From contig NZ_ML142858.1 of NCBI RefSeq assembly GCF_004138495.1, positions 89,968-95,262 of the forward strand: a DNA stretch of 5,295 nucleotides, written 5' to 3'. A model generated the notes under the pieces. The model was not told where the DNA came from. It saw only the letters and a list, made by a program, of their open reading frames with translations, and did no database searches. The stretch's first letter is position 1; every line of letters starts with the position of its first letter. Source of the stretch: Phytoactinopolyspora endophytica (GTDB lineage: Bacteria; Actinomycetota; Actinomycetes; Jiangellales; Jiangellaceae). Of the stretch, positions 1 to 5,295 are shown in pieces. Position numbers and translations under genes: made by a program.

Positions 1-1151
1 GGGCGATCACCGGCGAGGCCGTGCTGACCAGCAGCGGAACCGCGCGGGCCATGCTGATTTTGGCCCTGCCGATCGCCATGGCCGCGCTCGGTGGCCTGGT
101 CGCCGAGCGGGCCGGCGTGATCAACATCGGCCTCGAGGGGATGATGATCCTCGGCACCTGGGGTGCCGGCTTCGGTGGCTGGCACTACGGGCCGTGGGGA
201 GCGCTGCTCGGCGCCGTCGTGGGTGGGGCGCTGGGCGGCTTGGTCCATGCGTTGGCCACGGTCACCTTCGGCGTCGACCACATCGTCAGCGGTGTGGCGA
301 TCAATCTGGTCGCGGCCGGGCTGGTGCGCTTCCTGTCCGAGGCGCTCTTCGAAGGTGAGGAGGGCGGCGGGCCGACCCAGTCGCCGCCGATCGGCTCACC
401 GGCCACGTTCGACGTGCCGATCCTCTCCTCTGGGCCTGACCTGCTGGGCCGGCTGGAGGACATCGACGTCGTGATCCTGTCCGACGCCGGCGGCATCCTG
501 CGCGGGCTGACCAGCGGCCTGACCGTGTTCGCGCTGATCGCGCTGGCGATGCTGCCGCTGGCGTGGTTTGTGCTGTGGCGCACCGCGCTGGGGCTGCGTT
601 TGCGTTCCGCCGGGGAGAACCCGACCGCGGCGGAGTCGCTGGGCGTCGACGTCTACCGGATGAAGTACCTGGCCGTTGTGGTCAGCGGTGCGCTCGCCGG
701 GATGGGCGGGCTGATGCTGGTGCTGTGGACCGGCACCTACCGGGAGGGGCAGACCGGTGGGCGCGGGTACATCGGTCTGGCCGCGATGATCTTCGGCAAC
801 TGGCGGCCCACCGGTCTTGCTGCCGGGTCCGGGCTGTTCGGCTACTCGGACGCGGTGCGGCTGCGGGCTCAGACCTCGGCCGCGGTGCTGGCGCTGCTCA
901 TGCTCGTCGGGCTGATCCTGGCGGCGGTCGGCCTGTGGGACCTGTACCGGCGACGGTACCTGCTCAGCGGCGTGCTGCTGGTCCTCGCCGGCGTCGCCGT
1001 CGTCGCGTCCGCGACCCTCGACTCGTTGCCGAACGAAGTCACGACGATGACCCCGTACCTGGTCACGCTGGCGGTGCTGGCGACCGCTTCGCAGCGGCTG
1101 AGACCTCCGGCGGCGGATGGGATGCGCTATCGCCGGGGCGAAGAACATTGA
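1..1151 (+). CDS. Nucleoside-type ABC transporter permease, 5'-partial
   Basis: Membrane-spanning subunit of a nucleoside-type ABC importer (BPD_transp_2 family, the branched-chain amino acid/sugar permease fold). The frame is open from base 3 to the window edge. A GTG at base 21 could be read as a start, but the upstream codons (AITGEA) resemble the continuation of homologous permeases, and the family is usually some 40-50 residues longer, so I call it truncated by the window. Counting from the GTG, 376 residues are visible with about nine or ten hydrophobic segments. Family hallmarks are NIGLEGMM (35-42), SAGENPTAAESLGVDV (196-211) and GRGYIGLAAMIFGNWRP (248-263). The C-terminus ends in a short basic/acidic tail after LRPPAADG. 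The nucleoside assignment rests on these motifs and on cdd and deoA downstream. Other subunits (a second permease, ATPase, BMP-type lipoprotein) would be expected left of the window. A sugar substrate is possible but less likely. Confidence 0.9.
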   Translation, partial: AITGEAVLTSSGTARAMLILALPIAMAALGGLVAERAGVINIGLEGMMILGTWGAGFGGWHYGPWGALLGAVVGGALGGLVHALATVTFGVDHIVSGVAINLVAAGLVRFLSEALFEGEEGGGPTQSPPIGSPATFDVPILSSGPDLLGRLEDIDVVILSDAGGILRGLTSGLTVFALIALAMLPLAWFVLWRTALGLRLRSAGENPTAAESLGVDVYRMKYLAVVVSGALAGMGGLMLVLWTGTYREGQTGGRGYIGLAAMIFGNWRPTGLAAGSGLFGYSDAVRLRAQTSAAVLALLMLVGLILAAVGLWDLYRRRYLLSGVLLVLAGVAVVASATLDSLPNEVTTMTPYLVTLAVLATASQRLRPPAADGMRYRRGEEH

Positions 1152-1180
1152 CCGCCCCAACCGGACCGAAGCGCAGCCCT

Positions 1181-1271
1181 CAAAATGATCATGTGAAGTA
1201 GGTTTTCTCTTGCCGTAACAGGGCTGCAGGCATGGTAGGGCACGAGGAACCTACTTCACATGATCACTTTG
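1181..1271. repeat. 91-bp imperfect palindrome with 19-bp perfect inverted repeat
   Basis: The arm TGATCATGTGAAGTAGGTT at 1186-1204 is exactly reverse-complemented at 1248-1266. Pairing extends outward by four more base pairs after one mismatch (1181-1184 with 1268-1271). It also extends inward imperfectly: CTC 1207-1209 with GAG 1244-1246, TGCC 1211-1214 with GGCA 1239-1242, and TA 1216-1217 with TA 1236-1237. The loop contains CTGCAG (1224-1229). By hand count the 91 bp are about 47% GC, far below the surrounding genes. It starts 30 bp after the permease stop and ends 12 bp before the cdd ribosome binding site. The run of T after the right arm is only three bases (four on the other strand), so it is a poor classical Rho-independent terminator. 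Candidates are a dispersed palindromic or MITE-like repeat, or an mRNA hairpin that separates or stabilises transcripts. No clear target-site duplication is visible. Confidence 0.8.
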
Positions 1272-1282
1272 GAGACGACAGC

Positions 1283-1288
1283 GGGAGG
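1283..1288 (+). promoter_or_regulatory. Ribosome binding site of cdd
   Basis: GGGAGG lies 8 bases before the ATG at 1297 and supports that start. An in-frame start further upstream is not needed, because the protein already begins at the usual N-terminal helix of the family. Confidence 0.7.
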
Positions 1289-1296
1289 CGAGAGGT

Positions 1297-1710
1297 ATGG
1301 GCGAGCGGGTGGACTGGGAAGCGCTGCGTGCGGCGGCGGTGGAGGTCGCCGAGCGGGCCTACGCGCCGTACTCGTCGTTCTCTGTAGGTGCGGCCGCCCT
1401 GGTCGACGACGGACGGGTCGTCACCGGCTGCAACGTCGAGAACGCCTCCTACGGGTTGACGCTGTGTGCCGAGTGCGGCCTGGTGTCGTCGCTGGTGGCG
1501 GGTGGGGGCGGCCGGCTGGTGGCATTCACCTGCGTGGGTGGGTCGAACCGCACGCTGATCATGCCGTGTGGCCGTTGCCGGCAGCTGCTCTGGGAGCACG
1601 GAGGGGCCCAGCTGCTGGTTCAGACCCCGGTAGGTGTGCAGACCATGGCCGAGGTCCTACCGCAGGCGTTCGCCGCGGACGACCTCGGGCCAAAACCCGG
1701 AATGCCGTGA
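1297..1710 (+). CDS. cdd: Cytidine deaminase (homotetrameric, short type)
   Basis: Zinc enzyme that hydrolytically deaminates cytidine and deoxycytidine to uridine and deoxyuridine in pyrimidine salvage; cytosolic. At 137 residues it matches the short tetrameric class (about 130-140 residues) rather than the longer E. coli dimeric form. The first motif, CNVENASYGLTLCAE at 45-59, supplies zinc ligand Cys57 and proton-shuttling Glu59. The second, PCGRCRQLL at 90-98, supplies zinc ligands Cys91 and Cys94. Three cysteine ligands, with Cys-Ala-Glu in place of His-Ala-Glu, are typical of the tetrameric class. The N-terminal part has the usual substrate region AYAPYSSFSVGAA (21-33), and the C-terminus PQAFAADDLGP is also typical. 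The gene follows the permease in the same direction with a 145-bp gap that contains the palindrome. It would act on nucleosides brought in by that transporter and feed uridine/deoxyuridine to DeoA. Confidence 0.96.
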   Translation: MGERVDWEALRAAAVEVAERAYAPYSSFSVGAAALVDDGRVVTGCNVENASYGLTLCAECGLVSSLVAGGGGRLVAFTCVGGSNRTLIMPCGRCRQLLWEHGGAQLLVQTPVGVQTMAEVLPQAFAADDLGPKPGMP

Positions 1711-1741
1711 AAGGCCGCAACGGTGGCAGGTTGTTCGACCA

Positions 1742-1791
1742 GCGCTGGAGGTACGCGAATCGGTCGACGTGCCGGCGATGCGCGGACCGGA
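1742..1791 (+). repeat. Stray fragment of deoA (exact 31-bp core) between cdd and MFS gene
   Basis: Bases 1742-1772 are identical, in the same orientation, to 4202-4232 inside deoA, which encode residues A258 to V267 (ALEVRESVDV). After one mismatch, 1774-1777 match again, and a weaker match (GCGGACCGGA against GTGGCCCGGA, 8 of 10) runs to 1791. Upstream of 1742 the similarity stops abruptly. The segment lies 31 bp after the cdd stop in a 146-bp gap (1711-1856) with no other recognisable content. It has no start codon, ribosome binding site or meaningful open frame of its own, so it is a gene scrap and not a gene. An exact run this long within a small window is very unlikely to be chance. It may be a remnant of an earlier deoA copy beside cdd, or a template-switch or partial-duplication scar. 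Confidence 0.75.
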
Positions 1792-1843
1792 TTCGTGGCG
1801 TCGTGGTGCCGATAGTGGAGGATCTTGAATCCGGGTACCCCGT

Positions 1844-1850
1844 AGGGTGG
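1844..1850 (+). promoter_or_regulatory. Ribosome binding site of the MFS gene
   Basis: AGGGTGG sits 6 bases before the GTG at 1857 and supports this GTG over the next in-frame Met (residue 16), which would cut into the conserved N-terminal region. Confidence 0.5.
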
Positions 1851-1856
1851 TGAACT

Positions 1857-3302
1857 GTGACAGCGACGACCGGTTTCACGTCTGACTTGCGGACGTTGCT
1901 GATGCGGCCGGATTTCCGCAAGCTGTTCGCGGTCCGGATCGCGGGTCAGCTGGGCGACGGTGTCCTCCAGGTCGCGCTGGCGTCGTACGTGTTCTTCTCG
2001 CCCGAGCGACAGACCACCGCGCCCGCGGCGGCTGCCGCGTTCGCGGTGCTCCTGCTGCCGTATTCGATGGTCGGACCGTACGCCGGTGTGCTGCTGGATC
2101 GCTGGCAGCGACGCCAGGTCCTGGTGACGGCGAACCTGCTGCGCACGGTCTTGACCGTGGCGGTGGCATGGCAGGTCACGGCCGCCGACGTGGGCCCGGT
2201 ATTCTTCGGAACCGTCCTGGTCATGCTGTCACTGAACAGGTTCGTCCTGGCCGGCCTGAGCGCGTCGCTCCCACGAGTGGTTCCGCGCAAGGATCTGGTG
2301 ATCGCGAACTCGGTGTCGCCCACGTCAGGCGCCATCGCGGTGATGGCCGGCGTCGGGCTTGGATATGCCACCCAGCAATGGGTGTTCGGCACCGAGGCGG
2401 AGGATTCGGCGGACAGTTCGGTGGTGATGGCTGCCGCGGCGGTCTATCTCCTGGCCGGTCTGCTGCCGCTGCGGCTCGGGCGCCGGCTGCTCGGGCCGGA
2501 CGAGACTGTCACCCGAGTCCCGGTGGGCCAGGCCGTGCGGCAGGTCGCGGTCGGGATGGTCGAGGGAGCCCGGCATGTGCACGAGCGACGGCCGGCTCTG
2601 TGGGGCTTGCTGGCGATGGCCTCCACCAGGTTCTTCTACGGCGTGACGCTGATCGCGGCGATCCTCCTGTCGCGCAATCACTTCCACGCCGGAGAAGACG
2701 TCGATGCCGGCCTGGGGACGCTCGCGATGTTCCTTGGCGTCTCCGGCGCGGGCTATTTGGTGGCGGCCGCGCTCACCCCCATAGCCAGCGCCCGGATGCG
2801 CAAGGAGACATGGGCGGCGGTCGCAATGGCGCTGGCTGCTGTCGCCGTGGTGGTTCCGGGCTCATGGTTCAGCGTGCCGGCGCTGGGCGTCCTGGCGTTT
2901 GTGATGGGCGTGGCGACGCAGAGCCTGAAGATCGTCGTCGACACAGTGGTGCATGAGAGCGTCGACGACGACTACCGGGGCCGGGTGTTCTCGTTCTGTG
3001 ACGTGGCGTTCAACGTGAGTTTCGTCGCCGCGGCGGGCGTGGCAGCGGTGCTCCTGCCGTCGACGGGGCGGTCCTACCTGATGGTCGTAGTGGTGTCGGT
3101 GGGGTTCGCGGTGACCGCGCTCGGCTACTACGTCGTCAATACGCGTCGCCCGGCGCGGAGCCCAGCGGCGGGAGCCGCTCAGGCTCTGCCTACCCAGGTT
3201 CCGCCCGCACAGCCCACCCAGGTTCCGCTCATACAGCGCTCGCTCGCGCAGCATCCGGAGGACGAGAACACGCCACATGCCGAGCGGCCACGCGGCCGCT
3301 GA
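1857..3302 (+). CDS. Major facilitator superfamily transporter
   Basis: Predicted secondary transporter of the inner membrane, 481 residues, resembling the MFS_3/DHA3-like group (EntS-type exporters). About ten to twelve hydrophobic segments fill residues ~25-425. The N-terminus PDFRKLFAVRIAGQLGDGVLQVALA (18-42) is typical of the group. The cytoplasmic loop GVLLDRWQRRQVL (77-89) matches MFS motif A, and DDYRGRVFSFCDVAFN (371-386) is a conserved loop of this subgroup. A hydrophilic Pro/Gln-rich tail follows (~430-481). The substrate cannot be told from sequence. The position between cdd and deoA, in the same direction, allows a nucleoside- or base-related role such as efflux of excess base or analogue, but that is inference, and the upstream deoA scrap suggests the gene may be a later insertion. 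The gaps of 146 bp and 128 bp are wide for a tight operon. Third-position GC looks like that of the neighbouring genes. Confidence 0.88.
   Translation: MTATTGFTSDLRTLLMRPDFRKLFAVRIAGQLGDGVLQVALASYVFFSPERQTTAPAAAAAFAVLLLPYSMVGPYAGVLLDRWQRRQVLVTANLLRTVLTVAVAWQVTAADVGPVFFGTVLVMLSLNRFVLAGLSASLPRVVPRKDLVIANSVSPTSGAIAVMAGVGLGYATQQWVFGTEAEDSADSSVVMAAAAVYLLAGLLPLRLGRRLLGPDETVTRVPVGQAVRQVAVGMVEGARHVHERRPALWGLLAMASTRFFYGVTLIAAILLSRNHFHAGEDVDAGLGTLAMFLGVSGAGYLVAAALTPIASARMRKETWAAVAMALAAVAVVVPGSWFSVPALGVLAFVMGVATQSLKIVVDTVVHESVDDDYRGRVFSFCDVAFNVSFVAAAGVAAVLLPSTGRSYLMVVVVSVGFAVTALGYYVVNTRRPARSPAAGAAQALPTQVPPAQPTQVPLIQRSLAQHPEDENTPHAERPRGR
3189..3236 (+). repeat. Two tandem 24-bp units in the MFS C-terminal tail
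   Basis: Units 3189-3212 and 3213-3236 match at 20 of 24 bases and stay in frame. They encode the octapeptides PTQVPPAQ and PTQVPLIQ (residues 445-460) in the hydrophilic tail after the last membrane segment. This looks like a small slippage duplication in an unconstrained tail. Confidence 0.75.
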
Positions 3303-3430
3303 GAAGCCGGCGATGCCGGCCGTGGCCGTCATCGCTGTGTTCGCTGGCTGCATAGGTCGTCGCAGGGTGGGTGGAAATAGGGCAGGATCGGTAGCGGCGG
3401 CAAAGACGAGTGGCAAGGCGGGCGTGATCG
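3303..3430. other. Intergenic gap between MFS gene and deoA
   Basis: These 128 bp hold no credible gene. A short GCCGGC-GAT-GCCGGC hairpin (3306-3320) follows the MFS stop directly but has no T-run, so it is at best a weak terminator or pause. I find no convincing -35/-10 promoter pair for deoA, although the gap is large enough to contain one. Confidence 0.5.
3415..3421 (+). promoter_or_regulatory. Ribosome binding site of deoA
   Basis: AAGGCGG, one base from the ideal AAGGAGG, lies 9 bases before the ATG at 3431 and supports that start. The resulting N-terminus runs directly into FDAVDIIRAKRDGGELS, as expected for the family. Confidence 0.6.
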
Positions 3431-4732
3431 ATGAGCAGCAGTGGTGGGTCCAGGTTCGACGCGGTCGACATCATCCGTGCCAAGCGGGACGGCGGCGAGC
3501 TGTCCGACGCCCAGGTCGACTGGGCCATTGAGGCTTATACGGCCGGCGAGATCGCGGACGAGCAGATGTCCGCGCTGGCCATGGCGATCTTGCTGAACGG
3601 CATGTCCCGGCGGGAGATCTCCCGGTGGACCGATGCGATGGTTCGCTCCGGCACCCGCATGGACTGGTCCGGCGTCGGCCGTCCGACCACGGACAAGCAC
3701 TCCACAGGCGGAGTCGGAGACAAGATCACGCTCCCGCTGGCGCCGGCAGTCGCGGCATGCGGTGCGGCGGTTCCGCAGCTGTCCGGTCGCGGGCTGGGAC
3801 ACACCGGGGGCACACTGGACAAGCTCGAGTCGATCCCGGGCTGGCGGGCCTCGCTTTCCGCCGACGAGATGCTGGACGTGGTGCGCGGCGCCGGCGCGGT
3901 GGTCTGCGCCGCGACCGAGGACCTGGCACCCGCGGACAAGAAGCTGTATGCGCTGCGCGATGTCACCGGCACGGTCGAGGCGATTCCGCTGATCGCCAGC
4001 TCGATCATGAGCAAGAAGATCGCGGAGGGAACCGGCGCCTTGGTGCTGGATGTGAAGGTGGGCTCGGGCGCCTTCATGAAAGACGTCACGTCCGCCCAGG
4101 AACTGGCCCGCACCATGGTGGACCTGGGCACGGACGCCGGAGTCCGGACGGTCGCTCTGCTGACCAACATGGCGACGCCGCTCGGGCTGACCGTGGGCAA
4201 CGCGCTGGAGGTACGCGAATCGGTCGACGTGCTGGCGGGCGGTGGCCCGGAGGACGTCGTCGAGCTGACCGTCACGCTGGCCCGAGAGATGCTGAGTGCC
4301 GCCGGAATCGATGGGAAGGACCCGGCCGATGCCCTGCGTGACGGCTCGGCCATGGATGTGTGGCGGGCGATGGTGACGGCGCAGGGCGGCGACCCTGACG
4401 CGCCACTGCCGAAGGCTCGGGAGAGCCACGCCGTACTGGCACCGGTGACAGGTGTGCTGACCGATCTTGATGCCTACCGCGTCGGGGTCGCGGCGTGGCG
4501 GCTCGGCGCCGGGCGGGCACGCAAGGAAGACGCGGTGCAGGCGGCGGCCGGTGTCGAGCTTCACGCCAAGCCAGGGTCGTTCGTCGGCGGGGGCGAACCG
4601 TTGCTCACCTTGCACACTGACGAGCCGGAGCGGTTCGATCGTGCGCTCGAGATCCTCGACGGTGCCTACACGATCGCACCATCCGGTGCTCGGCCGGACC
4701 TCCCGCCACTGGTCATCGACCGTGTCGCATAG
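3431..4732 (+). CDS. deoA: Thymidine/pyrimidine-nucleoside phosphorylase
   Basis: Reversible phosphorolysis of thymidine, deoxyuridine and possibly uridine to the free base and (deoxy)ribose-1-phosphate; cytosolic, normally a homodimer. At 433 residues it is full length. Motifs in order are the helical N-terminal domain (VDIIRAKRDGGELS, 12-25), the phosphate-binding KHSTGGVGDK (89-98), the family signature SGRGLGHTGGTLDKLE (118-133), the pyrimidine-binding YALRDVTGTVEAIPLIASS (173-191), VKVGSGAFMK (209-218) and VGNALEVRES (255-264). Aligned with E. coli thymidine phosphorylase (offset +5), the expected residues are present: Lys89, Ser91, Ser118 and Thr128 for phosphate, and Arg176, Ser191 and Lys195 for the base. 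The C-terminal domain has the expected glycine-rich, lipoyl-like region (KPGSFVGGGEPLLTLHTDEP). Sequence alone does not separate strict thymidine phosphorylase from the broader pyrimidine-nucleoside phosphorylase, so deoA is the family name. It works downstream of the permease and Cdd. Codons 258-267 are the source of the exact repeat at 1742-1772. Confidence 0.95.
   Translation: MSSSGGSRFDAVDIIRAKRDGGELSDAQVDWAIEAYTAGEIADEQMSALAMAILLNGMSRREISRWTDAMVRSGTRMDWSGVGRPTTDKHSTGGVGDKITLPLAPAVAACGAAVPQLSGRGLGHTGGTLDKLESIPGWRASLSADEMLDVVRGAGAVVCAATEDLAPADKKLYALRDVTGTVEAIPLIASSIMSKKIAEGTGALVLDVKVGSGAFMKDVTSAQELARTMVDLGTDAGVRTVALLTNMATPLGLTVGNALEVRESVDVLAGGGPEDVVELTVTLAREMLSAAGIDGKDPADALRDGSAMDVWRAMVTAQGGDPDAPLPKARESHAVLAPVTGVLTDLDAYRVGVAAWRLGAGRARKEDAVQAAAGVELHAKPGSFVGGGEPLLTLHTDEPERFDRALEILDGAYTIAPSGARPDLPPLVIDRVA
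4202..4232 (+). repeat. deoA copy of the 31-bp direct repeat
   Basis: This is the in-gene copy (deoA codons 258-267 plus the first base of 268) of the repeat at 1742-1772. The two copies are in direct orientation 2460 bp apart, bracketing the whole MFS gene and the first ~60% of deoA. Confidence 0.85.
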
Positions 4733-4753
4733 TGCCCGGTCGTCCTGGTCGTC

Positions 4754-5295
4754 TTACGCCTCCCCGGCGCCGTAGTACACCGGCTCCTGCTGCCGGGTCG
4801 CTCCGGCCACGAGCGTCGACGTCTGTCGTGCGATCTCGAGCTCCTCATTGGTGGGGACCACGAGCACGGCTGTCTGGGCGCCGTCCGGCGAGATGAATCT
4901 GGCCCTGCCGCCCTTGGACGCATTGCGGACATGGTCGATCACGATGCCCAGCTTCTGCAGTCCGGCGAGCGAATGTGAGCGCACCCAGGAATCGTTCTCT
5001 CCGACGCCACCGGTGAAGACCAGGGCGTGGGCCTCCCCGAGCGCGGCCAGGTAGGCACCGATGTAGTGGCGGATCCGGTGGCAGTACACATCCCGCGCGA
5101 GTTTCGCGTCCGCGTCGCCTTCGGAGGCCAACCGGTGCACCTCGCGCATGTCGCGGACACCGGTCATCCCGAGCATCCCGCTGCGCTGGTTGAGGAACAC
5201 GTCGAGGTCGTCGACGGACATTCCGGACTCGCGGCGCAGGTGGAAGACCGCACCTGGGTCCAGGTCGCCACTGCGTGAGCCCATGACGAGGCCTT
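4754..5295 (-). CDS. ackA: Acetate kinase, C-terminal part (5'-partial)
   Basis: ATP-dependent phosphorylation of acetate to acetyl phosphate and its reverse, cytosolic, usually paired with phosphotransacetylase in acetate overflow and uptake. The frame is open through the right edge. The Met at 5284 is internal, not a start: the codons before it read GLV, giving GLVMGSRSGDLDP, a conserved central motif of the family. The visible ~180 residues are less than half of the usual ~400. The arginine in MGSRSGDLDP (5284-5255) corresponds to catalytic Arg241 of the Methanosarcina thermophila enzyme. TGGVGEN (5014-4994) is the conserved nucleotide-binding motif, and PTNEELEIA holds the conserved Asn-Glu-Glu (4849-4841) with the equivalent of Glu384. 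A ~20-residue tail (AGATRQQEPVYYGAGEA) runs past the point where the E. coli protein ends. The gene converges on deoA with 21 bp between the stop codons, so it belongs to a separate transcription unit. Confidence 0.95.
   Translation of the reverse strand, partial: GLVMGSRSGDLDPGAVFHLRRESGMSVDDLDVFLNQRSGMLGMTGVRDMREVHRLASEGDADAKLARDVYCHRIRHYIGAYLAALGEAHALVFTGGVGENDSWVRSHSLAGLQKLGIVIDHVRNASKGGRARFISPDGAQTAVLVVPTNEELEIARQTSTLVAGATRQQEPVYYGAGEA

Noticed and set aside
21..23. GTG at base 21 as the start of the permease
   Set aside because: The frame remains open to the window edge, the upstream codons look like the family's sequence, and the family is normally longer. There is no ribosome binding site before it.
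396..1160. Minus-strand open frame of 254 codons antisense to the permease
   Set aside because: Its Gln/Arg/His-rich composition is typical of a shadow frame, and the plus strand holds a clear membrane protein.
563..1201. Plus-strand open frame of 212 codons overlapping the permease
   Set aside because: It is an Arg/Gly-rich out-of-frame reading of the permease gene with no family resemblance.
1634..1828. Small open frame containing the deoA-like peptide ALEVRESVDV
   Set aside because: It starts inside cdd in another frame and joins unrelated sequence to the deoA scrap, with no ribosome binding site. I treat the scrap as noncoding.
1831..1842. GGGTACCC palindrome upstream of the MFS gene as an operator
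   Set aside because: An 8-bp palindrome is common by chance in GC-rich DNA and there is no second copy or regulator gene nearby.
1825..1848. Possible promoter TTGAAT ... TAGGGT before the MFS gene
   Set aside because: The spacing is only 12 bp, against the usual 16-18, and TAGGGT overlaps the ribosome binding site.
3277..3531. 84-codon plus-strand frame spanning the MFS-deoA gap
   Set aside because: It overlaps both neighbouring genes (26 bp of the MFS gene, 101 bp of deoA) and its C-terminal half is an out-of-frame reading of deoA. The short hydrophobic stretch alone is not enough to support a gene.
3329..4615. Minus-strand open frame of 428 codons antisense to deoA
   Set aside because: It is low-complexity Arg/Gly/His/Pro-rich, with no recognisable domain, and lies opposite a strongly conserved enzyme. 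Long antisense frames are expected in high-GC DNA.

Overview
The window is high-GC DNA with the codon bias (third-position G/C), GTG starts and protein families of a high-GC Gram-positive bacterium (Actinomycetota). Nothing in it fixes the genus. It looks chromosomal and mostly metabolic. No rRNA, tRNA, CRISPR array, transposase or integrase is visible.

Layout: (1) bases 1-1151, plus strand: the C-terminal ~380 residues of an inner-membrane permease of a nucleoside-type ABC importer, cut by the left edge. (2) 1152-1296: a gap dominated by an unusually AT-rich 91-bp imperfect palindrome with a perfect 19-bp inverted repeat. (3) 1297-1710, plus: cytidine deaminase (cdd). (4) 1711-1856: a 146-bp gap holding a stray 31-bp exact copy of an internal piece of the deoA gene located 2.46 kb downstream. 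(5) 1857-3302, plus: a major facilitator superfamily transporter with a repeat-bearing hydrophilic tail. (6) 3303-3430: a 128-bp gap with no recognisable gene. (7) 3431-4732, plus: thymidine/pyrimidine-nucleoside phosphorylase (deoA). (8) 4754 to the right edge, minus: the C-terminal part of acetate kinase (ackA), convergent with deoA and only 21 bp from it.

How the genes work together: the permease imports nucleosides, Cdd deaminates (deoxy)cytidine to (deoxy)uridine, and the phosphorylase splits pyrimidine nucleosides into free base and (deoxy)ribose-1-phosphate. This is a nucleoside uptake and salvage cluster of a type common in Actinomycetota. The unexpected parts are the MFS gene between cdd and deoA, the deoA scrap just upstream of it, and the palindrome between the permease and cdd. 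Together they suggest local rearrangement of an ordinary salvage operon. I see no convincing evidence of a wholly new biological system.
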